Below, in pieces: positions 8,867 to 16,353 of a stretch of DNA of 64,000 nt. The stretch comes from Streptomyces sp. Root1304 (GTDB lineage Bacteria > Actinomycetota > Actinomycetes > Streptomycetales > Streptomycetaceae), in contig NZ_LMEP01000001.1 in NCBI RefSeq assembly GCF_001426405.1, positions 559,241 to 623,240 of the forward strand, read 5' to 3'. A model generated the notes under the pieces. It ran no database searches. It was given only the letters and a program-made list of their open reading frames with translations, and was not told the origin of the DNA. Numbering within the stretch: the first letter of the stretch is position 1; every line of letters starts with the position of its first letter. A program made the translations under genes and the position numbers.

Positions 8867-9455
8867 TCCCCCGGAGCAGGGTGCGGGCGAGCGCGCGGGC
8901 GAAGTCGTCGAGGGAGTCCGGCGGCCTGCGGTCCGGGCTCATCTCCCAGGCGAAGGCGCGCTGGACGCAGGCTCCGAGGAGCAGCGAGGCGGCGGCCACC
9001 GGGTCGGCGTCGGCGGCGATGCGCCCGTGCCGCTGCTCGGCGCGCAGATAGGCGGCGAGTCCCTCGATGGGCTTGTGGGGGCCGCGCCCGTAGGCGTGCA
9101 TGACCTCCTCGTGGCGCTGTTTGAGCTGTGGCTCGGCGTAGAGGGAGGCGGCGATCGGGAAGGTCTGCTGGTAGAAGAGGGCGGCCTGCCGGGCGACCTG
9201 GACGAGGTTCTCCTCGACGGTACGGCCGCCGGGGTCGGCAGCGAGCGTGTCGAGGAGTCCGCCGAGCCGGGGAAGCCGCTCGTTGAGGACGGCGAGGAAC
9301 AGCGCCTCCTTGCTCGCGAAGTACTTGTAGAGCGCGGCCTCCGAGCACCCGGCGGCCTTGGCGATCTCCTTGGTCGTGGTGCGGGCGAGCCCCACGGTCC
9401 GCATGAGGTCGCGGGCGGCGTCCACGATCCGCTCCCGGGTCGGTTTCTGTTCCAT
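8859..9455 (-). CDS. TetR-family transcriptional regulator
   Basis: A 198-residue regulator with the TetR DNA-binding domain at about 7-53: RERIVDAARDLMRTVGLARTTTKEIAKAAGCSEAALYKYFASKEALFLAVL. The rest is a ligand-binding helical domain of unknown specificity. The start at 9455 (MEQKPTR) was chosen because it directly precedes the HTH domain; the upstream in-frame ATG lies inside the operator. It is divergent from the NmrA-type gene at 9543, with an inverted repeat between them, so it most likely represses itself and that gene. It overlaps the convergent add gene by 8 nt. Confidence 0.92.
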   Translation of the reverse strand: MEQKPTRERIVDAARDLMRTVGLARTTTKEIAKAAGCSEAALYKYFASKEALFLAVLNERLPRLGGLLDTLAADPGGRTVEENLVQVARQAALFYQQTFPIAASLYAEPQLKQRHEEVMHAYGRGPHKPIEGLAAYLRAEQRHGRIAADADPVAAASLLLGACVQRAFAWEMSPDRRPPDSLDDFARALARTLLRGIS

Positions 9456-9479
9456 GCACCCTCCAGCCACTCTTGACGT

Positions 9480-9522
9480 GTGAGTGAGTATCCACTCACC
9501 CTGGAGGTGAGTGAACACTTAC
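9480..9522. promoter_or_regulatory. Probable TetR operator between the regulator and the NmrA gene
   Basis: A perfect 7-bp inverted repeat GTGAGTG-N6-CACTCAC spans 9480-9499. A second copy, GTGAGTG-N2-CACTTAC with one mismatch, spans 9507-9522. The pair sits in the 87-nt divergent intergenic region, 25 nt from the TetR start and 20 nt from the NmrA start, exactly where a repressor controlling both would bind. Binding itself is inferred. Confidence 0.75.
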
Positions 9523-9542
9523 CCACCCCAGGAGGGTGCGCC

Positions 9543-10175
9543 ATGAAGCTCACAGTCTTCGGTGCGACCGGTGGCATCGGCCAGGAGATCGTCCGGCAGG
9601 CACTGGCCTCGGGCCACGAGGTGACGGCGGTGGTACGGGACCCGGCGCGGCTCACCGCGACCGGCGAGCGGCTCACGGTCCTGCGCGCCGACCTGTCCGA
9701 CCCGGAGGCCCTGCGCGGGGCGGTCGCGGGCCGCGACGCGGTGCTCTCCGGCCTCGGCGCCCGCTCCCGCGCGGACGCGGGCGTGGCCGCCCGGCTGACC
9801 CGCTCGGTGCTCGCGGCGATGGAGGTGGAGCGGACGCGCCGGCTCCTGGTGGTCAGCGCGGCCCCGCTGGGCCCGGTCCCGGACGGCCAGGGCGTCCTGG
9901 ACCGGGCCGTCCTCACGGTCGTCAACAACGTCCTCAAGGACATCTACGCCGACCTGCGGGTCATGGAGTCCGACCTCGCCGCGAGCGGCGCCGACTGGAC
10001 GTCCGTACGCCCGCCCAAGCTCACGGACAAGCCGGTCACCGGCCGCTACCGCACGGTCGTCGGCGGGAACCCGCCCCGGGGCCGCTCGCTCGCCCGCGCG
10101 GACGTGGCCCACGCGATGCTGTCGATGATCGACGACCCGGCGACGGTCAAGCAGGGCGTGGGCGTCGCGTACTGA
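9543..10175 (+). CDS. NAD(P)-binding oxidoreductase (NmrA/SDR atypical)
   Basis: A 210-residue Rossmann protein. The glycine-rich dinucleotide motif is GATGGIGQEI near residue 7, with VVRDPARL after strand 2 suggesting NADPH preference. It lacks the classical SDR YxxxK catalytic pair in an obvious place, so it belongs to the NAD(P)H-binding/NmrA-like group (YwnB/BVR-B related), acting as a reductase or redox sensor. A DWTSVRPPKLTD segment is characteristic of that group. The start follows an AGGAGGG box at 9530. It is the only gene divergent from the TetR regulator and is presumably its target; substrate unknown. Confidence 0.85.
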   Translation: MKLTVFGATGGIGQEIVRQALASGHEVTAVVRDPARLTATGERLTVLRADLSDPEALRGAVAGRDAVLSGLGARSRADAGVAARLTRSVLAAMEVERTRRLLVVSAAPLGPVPDGQGVLDRAVLTVVNNVLKDIYADLRVMESDLAASGADWTSVRPPKLTDKPVTGRYRTVVGGNPPRGRSLARADVAHAMLSMIDDPATVKQGVGVAY

Positions 10176-10202
10176 ACGCCGCCGGCGTCCCCGTACAGAA
10201 CC

Positions 10203-11261
10203 TCAGAGGCTGACGCCGACCGTCACCGGCTCGTTGACGAGGGTGATCCCGAAGGCCTCGTGGACCCCGGCGACGACCTCGCGGGCGAGCGCGAGCAGGT
10301 CCTCCGTGGTCGCCTCGCCCCGGTTGGTGAGGGCGAGGGTGTGCTTGGTGGAGATCCGCGCGGGCCCGGAGCCGTACCCCTTGGTGAAGCCGGCCCGGTC
10401 GATCAGCCACGCGGCGGAGGTCTTCACCTCGCCGTCCCCGCCCGCGGGGAAGGCCGGCGGGGCGACGTCCGCGCCGAGGCGCCCGGCCACGCGCGCGAGG
10501 AAGGTCTCGTACTCCCCCGCCGTGAGGATCGGGTTGGTGAAGAAGGAGCCCGCGGACCAGGTGTCGTGGTCCTCCGGGTCGAGGACCATGCCCTTGCCGG
10601 CGCGCAGCCGCAGCACGGTCTCGCGGGCGGTGGCGAGGGGCACCCGGTCCCCCGCCTCGACGCCGAGGGCGCGGGCGGTCTCCGGGTACTTGATCGGGGC
10701 GGACATCCCGTCCGCGTCCTCCAGCTCGAAGCGGACGCGCAGCACCACGTACCGCTCGGGGTGGTCCTTGAAGAGGCTGTGCCGGTACGAGAAGCGGCAC
10801 TCGGCGCCCGTGAGGGTGACGGTCTCCCCGGCGCGCCGGTCGTACGCGACGACCTCGGTGACGGTGGCGGAGACGTCCTGGCCGTAGGCGCCGACGTTCT
10901 GGATGGGGGTCGCGCCGGCCGAGCCGGGGATGCCGGCCAGGCACTCGATCCCGGCGAGCCCGGCTTCTACGGTCCGGGCGACGGCGTCCGTCCAGACCTC
11001 GCCGGCGGCGAGTTCGAGGCGGGTCCCGTCGAGGGAGAAGCCGGTGGTGGCGATGCGCAGCGCGGTGCCGTCGAAGCCCTTGTCCCCGATGACCAGGTTG
11101 GAGCCGCCGCCGATGATCAGCAGCGGGGTCCCCGCGGTGTCGGCCTCGCGCACGGCCGCGACGACCTCGTCGTCGGTGGTGGCGGTGACGAGCCGGGCGG
11201 CGGGGCCACCGAGCCGGAAGGTGGTCAGGGGCGCGAGGGGGGCGTCGTTGAGGAGCTGCAC
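10203..11261 (-). CDS. murB: UDP-N-acetylenolpyruvoylglucosamine reductase
   Basis: A 352-residue FAD enzyme reducing UDP-GlcNAc-enolpyruvate to UDP-MurNAc with NADPH, the second committed step of peptidoglycan synthesis. Motifs: LTTFRLGGPA at the N-terminus, IIGGGSNLVIGDKGFDG (FAD pyrophosphate), GIPGSAGATPIQNVGAYGQ, FSYRHSLFK with the catalytic-site Arg, and SAGSFFTNP with the proton-donating Ser. Length fits the type I MurB family of actinobacteria. It is transcribed alone after the two MaoC-type genes; 60 nt separate it from the next start. Confidence 0.96.
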   Translation of the reverse strand: MQLLNDAPLAPLTTFRLGGPAARLVTATTDDEVVAAVREADTAGTPLLIIGGGSNLVIGDKGFDGTALRIATTGFSLDGTRLELAAGEVWTDAVARTVEAGLAGIECLAGIPGSAGATPIQNVGAYGQDVSATVTEVVAYDRRAGETVTLTGAECRFSYRHSLFKDHPERYVVLRVRFELEDADGMSAPIKYPETARALGVEAGDRVPLATARETVLRLRAGKGMVLDPEDHDTWSAGSFFTNPILTAGEYETFLARVAGRLGADVAPPAFPAGGDGEVKTSAAWLIDRAGFTKGYGSGPARISTKHTLALTNRGEATTEDLLALAREVVAGVHEAFGITLVNEPVTVGVSL

Positions 11262-11321
11262 GGGCTCAAGAGTACGGGCCCCGCTTTCCGCCTCGGCGGA
11301 ATGCGGGGCCCGTCACCTGCT

Positions 11322-11750
11322 TCAGGCGAGCCGGACCACGGCCCGGCTCATCCCCAGCACCTTCTGTCCGGCGCACATCGCCGTGAGGTCCACCCGGACC
11401 CGCTGGTCGTCGAGCTTCGCCGCGACCTTGGCGCTGACCTCGATCAGCGCGCCCGTCCCGTCGTTGGGGACGACGACCGGCTTGGTGAAGCGGACGCCGT
11501 ACTCGACGACGGCGGCGGGGTCGCCGGCCCAGTCGGTGACGACGCGGACGGCCTCGGCCATGGTGAACATGCCGTGGGCGATGACGTCGGGCAGGCCGAC
11601 CTCCACCGCGAACTTCTCGTTCCAGTGGATGGGGTTGAAGTCCCCGGAGGCACCGGCGTACCGCACGAGCGTGGCGCGCGTCACGGGGAAGCTCTGCGCC
11701 GGCAGCTCGGTGCCGACCTCGACCTCGTCGTAGGCGATCTTCGCGGTCAT
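11322..11750 (-). CDS. MaoC-type hot-dog dehydratase subunit (HadB-like)
   Basis: A 142-residue single hot-dog protein. The hydratase-2 motif YAGASGDFNPIHWNEKFA carries the Asp/His pair used for (3R)-hydroxyacyl dehydration, followed by VIAHGMFTMAE. With the upstream gene it reproduces the mycobacterial HadA/HadB layout: the two genes are 2 nt apart and one subunit has the full catalytic motif. In mycobacteria the heterodimer dehydrates 3-hydroxyacyl-ACP in fatty acid elongation; here the acyl substrate is unknown. Co-transcribed with the 11753-12205 gene. Confidence 0.88.
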   Translation of the reverse strand: MTAKIAYDEVEVGTELPAQSFPVTRATLVRYAGASGDFNPIHWNEKFAVEVGLPDVIAHGMFTMAEAVRVVTDWAGDPAAVVEYGVRFTKPVVVPNDGTGALIEVSAKVAAKLDDQRVRVDLTAMCAGQKVLGMSRAVVRLA

Positions 11751-11752
11751 GG

Positions 11753-12205
11753 TCAGACCCCCTCGGGTGCGCGGGAGACGAGCTTGGTCCAGGCGGTCAC
11801 GACGTGCTCGCCGGAGGCGTCGTGGACCTCGCCGCGGATGTCCAGGATGTCGTTCCCGGCGAGGGACTTGATCGCCTCGATGGTGGAGGTCACCGAGAGC
11901 CGGTCCCCGGCGCGCACGGGCCGGGTGTAGGCGAACTTCTGGTCGCCGTGCACGACGCGGCTGTAGTCCAGGCCCAGCTGCGGGTCCTCGACGACCGCGC
12001 CGGCCGCCTTGAACGTGATGGCGAACACGAAGGTCGGCGGGGCGATCACATCGGAGTGTCCGAGCGCCTTGGCCGCCTCGGTGTCGGTGTACGCGGGATT
12101 CGCGTCGCCGATCGCCTCGGCGAACTCGCGGATCTTCTCGCGGCCGACCTCGTAGGGCGCGGTGGGCGGATAGGTCCGGCCCACGAAGGACTGGTCGAGC
12201 GCCAT
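11753..12205 (-). CDS. MaoC N-terminal-type dehydratase partner (HadA-like, UPF0336)
   Basis: A 150-residue hot-dog protein of the FAS1-like dehydratase/UPF0336 group: MALDQSFVGRTYPPTAPYEVGREKIREFAEAIGDANPAYTD, then VIAPPTFVFAITFKA and YSRVVHGDQKFAYTRPVRAGDRL. It corresponds to HadA/HadC of mycobacteria, the substrate-binding partner of a HadB-like subunit. The start at 12205 is preferred over 12304 since the upstream residues are an Arg-rich non-family run. It is downstream of rpmG, as in mycobacteria where rpmG2-hadABC-tRNA genes cluster with secE-nusG. Confidence 0.88.
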   Translation of the reverse strand: MALDQSFVGRTYPPTAPYEVGREKIREFAEAIGDANPAYTDTEAAKALGHSDVIAPPTFVFAITFKAAGAVVEDPQLGLDYSRVVHGDQKFAYTRPVRAGDRLSVTSTIEAIKSLAGNDILDIRGEVHDASGEHVVTAWTKLVSRAPEGV

Positions 12206-12300
12206 GGACTCGATACCTCCTGGATTTGTTGCCGAGGGCTCCGGCGGGCGGTGCCGTCGCCGTCTGTGTGCCGATGTCTGCCGAGGTGTGCCGACAAACG

Positions 12301-12337
12301 ACACGAGGCCGCCCCCGCAGTGGGGACGGCCTCGTGT
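12301..12337 (-). terminator. Long hairpin after rpmG
   Basis: ACACGAGGCCG pairs with CGGCCTCGTGT (10-bp outer stem) and encloses a CCCC/GGGG inner stem. On the minus strand it starts 11 nt past the rpmG stop and is followed by CGTTTGTCGG, only weakly T-rich. It may terminate or attenuate rpmG transcription before the HadA-like gene. Confidence 0.65.
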
Positions 12338-12347
12338 ACGAGCCTGA

Positions 12348-12512
12348 TTAGCGCGTCTCGCGGTGCGCAGTGTGCGAGTTGCAGCGGGGGCAGTGCTTCT
12401 TCATCTCCATGCGATCCGGGTTGTTACGCCGGTTCTTCTTGGTGATGTAGTTCCGCTCCTTGCACTCCACGCAGGCCAGCGTGATCTTCGGGCGGACGTC
12501 GGTGGCAGCCAC
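12348..12512 (-). CDS. rpmG: 50S ribosomal protein L33 (zinc-binding form)
   Basis: A 54-residue L33 ([33 protein letters not shown]). Both CxxC pairs are present (Cys14/Cys17 and Cys41/Cys44), so this is the zinc-containing C+ paralogue, the form used when zinc is sufficient. The GTG start at 12510-12512 has AAGGAGC upstream at correct spacing and matches the known N-terminus; the longer in-frame reading to 12584 runs back toward the tRNA. It stands between tRNA-Met and the MaoC pair. Confidence 0.96.
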   Translation of the reverse strand: MAATDVRPKITLACVECKERNYITKKNRRNNPDRMEMKKHCPRCNSHTAHRETR

Positions 12513-12598
12513 GTGAGTGCTCCTTGGACGGATGGGACGGATGAACGCATAAAAGAGTAGCCGATCGAAGGACCGACCCCACAATCGGCTACCGTGTG

Positions 12599-12671
12599 TA
12601 GCGGTGACCGGACTTGAACCGGTGACACAGCGATTATGAGCCGCTTGCTCTACCGACTGAGCTACACCGCT
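12599..12671 (-). tRNA. trnM: tRNA-Met (elongator, anticodon CAT)
   Basis: Minus strand: acceptor AGCGGTG/CACCGCT is fully paired; the D-arm contains GCTCAGTCGGTAGAGC; the anticodon loop CTCATAA sits in an AGCGG/TCGCT stem; the T-arm has CCGGTTCAAGTCCGG. The paired first base (A-T at 1-72) and lack of three consecutive G-C pairs in the anticodon stem argue for an elongator rather than initiator. Discriminator A; CCA not encoded. Confidence 0.93.
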
Positions 12672-12714
12672 TTGATGATCCGGATCCCGTCCGAAGACGG
12701 GTCCTTCTCACCAG

Positions 12715-12787
12715 AGCCCCAATACGGAATCGAACCGTAGACCTTCTCCTTACCATGGAGACGCTCTACCGACTGAGCTATTGGGGC
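12715..12787 (-). tRNA. trnT: tRNA-Thr (anticodon GGT)
   Basis: Minus strand: acceptor GCCCCAA/TTGGGGC, D-arm AGCTCAGTCGGTAGAGC, anticodon stem TCTCC/GGAGA with loop ATGGTAA giving GGT, and T-arm TACGGTTCGATTCCGTA. Discriminator T, as in bacterial tRNA-Thr. It is 43 nt upstream of tRNA-Met in the same direction, so the two are probably one transcript with rpmG beyond. Confidence 0.94.
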
Positions 12788-12798
12788 GAGCGAGGAAG

Positions 12799-12828
12799 AC
12801 ATTACACGGTCTCCCGCCCATCACCCAA
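12799..12828 (-). promoter_or_regulatory. Candidate sigma-70-type promoter for the tRNA-Thr/tRNA-Met unit
   Basis: On the minus strand TTGGGT (12828-12823) and TAATGT (12804-12799) are 18 nt apart and end 11 nt before the tRNA-Thr 5' base. The -10 is a good match and the -35 a weak one to the HrdB consensus. Only pattern evidence. Confidence 0.4.
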
Positions 12829-12994
12829 ATCCGTTTCGCGGAGCCCCCGCGAGGGTCCCCACCAGGCGTCCCGTACGCCACTCGTGGCCTCATCGGTACG
12901 ACTATTGCGCTCCTCCTCGAAGCGCGGACCGAGCGCCCCTAGGCTCGGCCCCCACGCTGCGTGATCTTGATCTTGAGGAGCCTTGAGGAGCCCG

Positions 12995-14278
12995 ATGTCA
13001 GCCGACAGCAAGCAGCCCCAGCCGCCGCCCGAGGACGGGGCCGCCGCCACGGCCGACTCGACCTCCCTCCTGCTCTCCCACGCACGGCTCACCGACGGGC
13101 GGACCGTCGACGTACGGCTCGTCGGGGGCCGCATCGAGGCGGTCGGCACGGCCGGCAGCCTCGCCGCCGTCGGAGCCCGGGTCGACCTCACCGGCTATCT
13201 GCTGCTGCCCGCCGCCGCCGAACCCCACGCGCACGCCGACACCGCGCTCTCCGCCGACTCCCCCGGCCCCGTCTCGTACGCCCCCGAGGAGGTGCAGCGC
13301 CGGGCCACCGAGGCCGCGCTGCTCCAGCTCGGGCACGGCGCCACCGCGCAGCGCGCGCACGTACGGACCGGCGACGTCCACGGGCTCGGCCCGCTCGAAG
13401 CCGTCCTCCAGGCCAGGCGCTCGCTGCGCGGCCTGGTGGACCTGACCGCGGTCGCGGTGCCGAGGCTGCTCACCGGGGTGGCCGGCGCCGACGGCCTGGC
13501 CATGCTGCGGGACGCGGTGAAGATGGGCGCCGGGGTGGTCGGCGGCTGCCCGGACCTCGACCCCGACCCGTCCGGCTACGTGGAGGCGGTCCTGGAGGTC
13601 GCGGGCGAGCACGGCGTCCCGGTCGACCTGCACACCGACGGCGGCGACCCGGCGCGGCTCGCCCGGCTCGCGGCGATGGCCGGCGGGCTGCGCCCCGGGG
13701 TGTCGGTCGGCCCCTGCGCCGGGCTCGGCCGGCTGCCGGCGGACGTGGCACGGCGGGCGGCGGACGGACTCGCGGCGGCCGGGGTGACCGTGGTGTGCCT
13801 GCCGCAGGGCGGCTGCGGGAGCACGGAGCGGCGCGGCTCGGCGCCGGTACGGCTGCTGCGGGCGGCGGGCGTACGGGTCGCGGCGGGCAGCGGGGCGCTG
13901 CGGGACGTCGCGAACCCGGTGGGGCGCGGCGACCCGCTGGAGGCGGCGTACCTGCTGGCCTCGCTCGGCGGGCTCCCGCCGGAGGACGCGTACGCGGCGG
14001 TGAGCGCGGAGGCGCGGGCGGCGATGGGGCTGCCGGAGGTGCGGGTGGAGGCGGGGTTCCCGGCGGAGCTGCTCGCGGTCCGCGGCGAGCGCCTCTCGGG
14101 CGTGCTGTCCCTCGCGTACAGCCGGATCGCGGTGCACCGGGGGCGGGTGGTGGCCCGGACGAGCGCGGTGCGGGAGTACTGCGACTCGGCGGCGGCGCTG
14201 GACCTGCCGCGGCAGGCGCGCCCGGAGCGTCCGCCGGAGCCGGGAAGCCCTCCGGCCGGTCCCGTCGTACGGTCGTGA
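12995..14278 (+). CDS. Cytosine-deaminase-like amidohydrolase with an incomplete metal site
   Basis: A 427-residue amidohydrolase superfamily protein following the cytosine deaminase (CodA) scheme: beta-sandwich segments at both ends and PHAHAD carrying the first two His. The family HCDE motif here reads HTDGGD, so the general acid/base Glu is Gly. The SHxxAL motif reads GPCAGL, so the fourth metal His is Pro. The FGHDD/GSDNxRDP motif reads GSGALRDV, so the metal Asp is Gly. By homology this predicts loss of hydrolase chemistry while the fold (NPVGRGDPLEAA) is kept. The start at ATG 12995 is preferred over 12983. The next gene follows after 2 nt. Function unknown: pseudoenzyme or changed mechanism. 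Confidence 0.82.
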   Translation: MSADSKQPQPPPEDGAAATADSTSLLLSHARLTDGRTVDVRLVGGRIEAVGTAGSLAAVGARVDLTGYLLLPAAAEPHAHADTALSADSPGPVSYAPEEVQRRATEAALLQLGHGATAQRAHVRTGDVHGLGPLEAVLQARRSLRGLVDLTAVAVPRLLTGVAGADGLAMLRDAVKMGAGVVGGCPDLDPDPSGYVEAVLEVAGEHGVPVDLHTDGGDPARLARLAAMAGGLRPGVSVGPCAGLGRLPADVARRAADGLAAAGVTVVCLPQGGCGSTERRGSAPVRLLRAAGVRVAAGSGALRDVANPVGRGDPLEAAYLLASLGGLPPEDAYAAVSAEARAAMGLPEVRVEAGFPAELLAVRGERLSGVLSLAYSRIAVHRGRVVARTSAVREYCDSAAALDLPRQARPERPPEPGSPPAGPVVRS

Positions 14279-14280
14279 GT

Positions 14281-14937
14281 ATGCGCATCGTCATCGCTGG
14301 AGGACACGGACAGATCGCCCTGCGCCTGGAGAGGCTGCTCTCGGCGGGCGGGCACGAGGTCGCGGGGATCATCCGCAGACCGGAGCAGGCGGGGGACCTG
14401 CGGGACGCGGGCGCGGAGCCCGTCGTCCTGGACCTGGAGTCGGCGTCGGTGGAGATGGTCGCGGCGGTGCTCCAGGGCGCGGACGCGGCGGTCTTCGCGG
14501 CGGGCGCGGGGCCGGGCAGCGGGGCGGACCGCAAGGACACGGTGGACCGGGCGGCTGCGGTGCTGTTCGCGGACGCGGCGGAGCGGGCGGGCGTACGGCG
14601 GTACGTCGTCGTCTCCTCGATGGGCGCCGACTCCACCCACCCGGGCGACGAGATCTTCGACGCGTACCTCCGCGCGAAGGGCGCCGCCGACGACGAGGTC
14701 AGGTCGCGCACGGCGCTGGACTGGACGGTCCTGCGCCCGGGTTCGCTGACGAACGACGCGGGCACGGGCATGGTCCGTCTGGAGGCCCGCACGGGCCGCG
14801 GCCCGGTCCCCCGGGACGACGTGGCGGCGGTCCTCGCCGAACTCCTGGACACCCCGGCGACGTCCGGCCTGACCCTGGAGCTGATCGCGGGCTCGACGCC
14901 GCTGTCGGTCGCGGTGAAGGACGTGGCCGGAAACTGA
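14281..14937 (+). CDS. NAD(P)H-binding SDR-like protein (atypical, YwnB type)
   Basis: A 218-residue Rossmann protein. The cofactor motif GGHGQIAL lies at about 7-14 in MRIVIAGGHGQIALRLERLL, then GIIRRPEQ after the second strand, VVVSSMGAD, and DWTVLRPGSLTNDAGTG. It matches the SDR atypical-5 / NAD(P)H-binding group, usually low-specificity reductases or regulators. It begins 2 nt after the amidohydrolase, so both are one transcript. No substrate evident. Confidence 0.87.
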   Translation: MRIVIAGGHGQIALRLERLLSAGGHEVAGIIRRPEQAGDLRDAGAEPVVLDLESASVEMVAAVLQGADAAVFAAGAGPGSGADRKDTVDRAAAVLFADAAERAGVRRYVVVSSMGADSTHPGDEIFDAYLRAKGAADDEVRSRTALDWTVLRPGSLTNDAGTGMVRLEARTGRGPVPRDDVAAVLAELLDTPATSGLTLELIAGSTPLSVAVKDVAGN

Positions 14938-14965
14938 GGCCTTCGCCGGCCCCGAGAAACGCGAG

Positions 14966-14995
14966 AAGGTCCCCGGTGCAAGCACCGAGGACCTT
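14966..14995 (+). terminator. Hairpin between the SDR gene and tRNA-Tyr
   Basis: AAGGTCC and GGACCTT flank CGGTG/CACCG with one bulge and a CAAG turn, about 30 nt after the SDR stop. Convergent position with the tRNA-Tyr 3' end; could serve either strand. It lacks a convincing T tract. Confidence 0.6.
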
Positions 14996-15005
14996 CCGTA
15001 TCGCG

Positions 15006-15087
15006 TGGCGACGCCAGGATTCGAACCTGGGTAGGCTAAGCCGACGGATTTACAGTCCGCTCCCATTGGCCACTCGGGCACATCGCC
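15006..15087 (-). tRNA. trnY: tRNA-Tyr (anticodon GTA)
   Basis: A class II tRNA of 82 nt on the minus strand. Acceptor GGCGATG/CGTCGCC has one G-T pair; the anticodon loop CTGTAAA gives GTA; a long variable arm (CGGCTTAGCC region) follows; the T-arm is CCAGGTTCGAATCCTGG. Discriminator A, no encoded CCA. Confidence 0.94.
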
Positions 15088-15258
15088 ATGAGATCGCTGC
15101 CGTGGAGCCGCTTTTCGGCGGTGTTCCGTGGCAACGACGTAAACAATACCTGATCCCGGGGGGTGCTTCGCCACCGGATTGATCAGCCGTTCGGGCCGTT
15201 GCGCACCCCCTAGGCTTTGGGCTGTACCCCACAGCATCCGAGCAAGGAGCCACGAGTC

Positions 15259-15750
15259 ATGGCCGACTCCAGTTTCGACATCGTGTCCAAGGTCGAGCGG
15301 CAGGAGGTCGACAACGCCCTCAACCAGGCCGTGAAGGAGATCTCGCAGCGCTACGACTTCAAGGGAACCAACGCCTCGATCGCCTGGTCGGGCGAGAAGA
15401 TCCTGATGCAGGCGAACGGCGAGGAGCGCGTCATGGCGATCCTCGACATCTTCCAGTCCAAGCTGATCAAGCGGGGCATCTCGCTGAAGTCGCTGGACGT
15501 CGAGGGTGAGCCGCAGCTGTCCGGCAAGGAGTACAAGCTCTTCGCCTCCGTCCAGGAGGGCATCTCCCAGGAGAACGCCAAGAAGGTCGCGAAGGCCATC
15601 CGGGACGAGGGCCCCAAGGGCGTCAAGGCGCAGGTGCAGGGCGACGAGCTGCGGGTCAGCTCGAAGAGCCGGGACGACCTGCAGGCGGTCCAGGCGCTGC
15701 TCAAGGGCAAGGACTTCGACTTCGCGATCCAGTTCGTGAACTACCGCTGA
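15259..15750 (+). CDS. YajQ family nucleotide-binding protein (DUF520/UPF0234)
   Basis: A 163-residue member of the YajQ family ([41 protein letters not shown]). It comprises two ferredoxin-like folds; family members bind nucleotides, and some bind cyclic di-GMP and act with transcription factors. Typical motifs are [20 protein letters not shown], and the C-terminal [10 protein letters not shown]. The start at 15259 follows an AAGGAG box. It stands alone between tRNA-Tyr and the alkylation-repair genes. Whether it binds c-di-GMP here cannot be told. Confidence 0.95.
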   Translation: MADSSFDIVSKVERQEVDNALNQAVKEISQRYDFKGTNASIAWSGEKILMQANGEERVMAILDIFQSKLIKRGISLKSLDVEGEPQLSGKEYKLFASVQEGISQENAKKVAKAIRDEGPKGVKAQVQGDELRVSSKSRDDLQAVQALLKGKDFDFAIQFVNYR

Positions 15751-15855
15751 CCCCTGAGCGGTCCTGAGGGTCATGTCCGAATACCGCCAGCCCGAGGCTC
15801 GGCGGTCCCCGCACACTGGGTATCTGGAAGACCCGTGCGGGGAGAGGAACCAGCC

Positions 15856-16353
15856 ATGACCGTGTACGCGTACGCCGACGGCCCCCTGGGCGAGATGCTG
15901 CTGGTCGGGCAGCTCGCCGAAGGGGGCCGTGCCGTGCTGCGCTCGCTGTCCCTGCCGGGGCAGAAGGGCGCCGTCGAGGTCGAGGACGGATGGGTCCTGG
16001 CGCCCGAGGCCTTCGGCGAGGCCGTCGAGCAGCTCGGGGAGTACTTCGCCGGGCGCCGCGACCGGTTCGAGCTGTCGCTCGCCACCGACGCCGGGACGCC
16101 GTTCCAGCGGCGCGTCTGGGCGGCCCTGGAGGAGATCCCCTACGGCACGACCGTCTCGTACGGGGAGATCGCGCGGCGCGTCGGCTCCTCGGGCGCCGGG
16201 GTGCGGGCGGTCGGGACCGCGATCGGGCGCAATCCGCTGCTCGTGGTGCGGCCCTGTCACCGGGTGATCGGGGCCGACGGGAGCCTGCGCGGGTACGCCG
16301 CCGGGCTGGAGCGCAAGGAGCGGCTCCTGGGCCTGGAGGGGGCCCCGGTGTGA
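15856..16353 (+). CDS. ogt: Methylated-DNA--protein-cysteine methyltransferase
   Basis: A 165-residue O6-alkylguanine-DNA alkyltransferase. It transfers the alkyl group from O6-alkylguanine to its own cysteine in a suicide reaction. The active-site motif PCHRVIG has Cys134; upstream are VWAALEEIPYGTTVSYGEIA (DNA-binding HTH) with the Arg finger in RAVGTAIGRNP. Length fits Ogt rather than the bifunctional Ada. The ATG at 15856 follows a GAGGAAC box. It overlaps alkB by 4 nt (GTGTGA), so the pair is translationally coupled. Confidence 0.95.
   Translation: MTVYAYADGPLGEMLLVGQLAEGGRAVLRSLSLPGQKGAVEVEDGWVLAPEAFGEAVEQLGEYFAGRRDRFELSLATDAGTPFQRRVWAALEEIPYGTTVSYGEIARRVGSSGAGVRAVGTAIGRNPLLVVRPCHRVIGADGSLRGYAAGLERKERLLGLEGAPV

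Noticed and set aside
12995..14278. Frameshift pseudogene as the reason for missing active-site residues
   Set aside because: The frame is open over its whole length with conserved fold segments on both sides of each missing motif, so substitutions, not frameshifts, explain the loss.
12961..14937. A 658-codon frame joining the amidohydrolase region to the SDR protein
   Set aside because: Codons before 14281 are an out-of-frame shadow; the amidohydrolase is read in another frame and stops at 14278.
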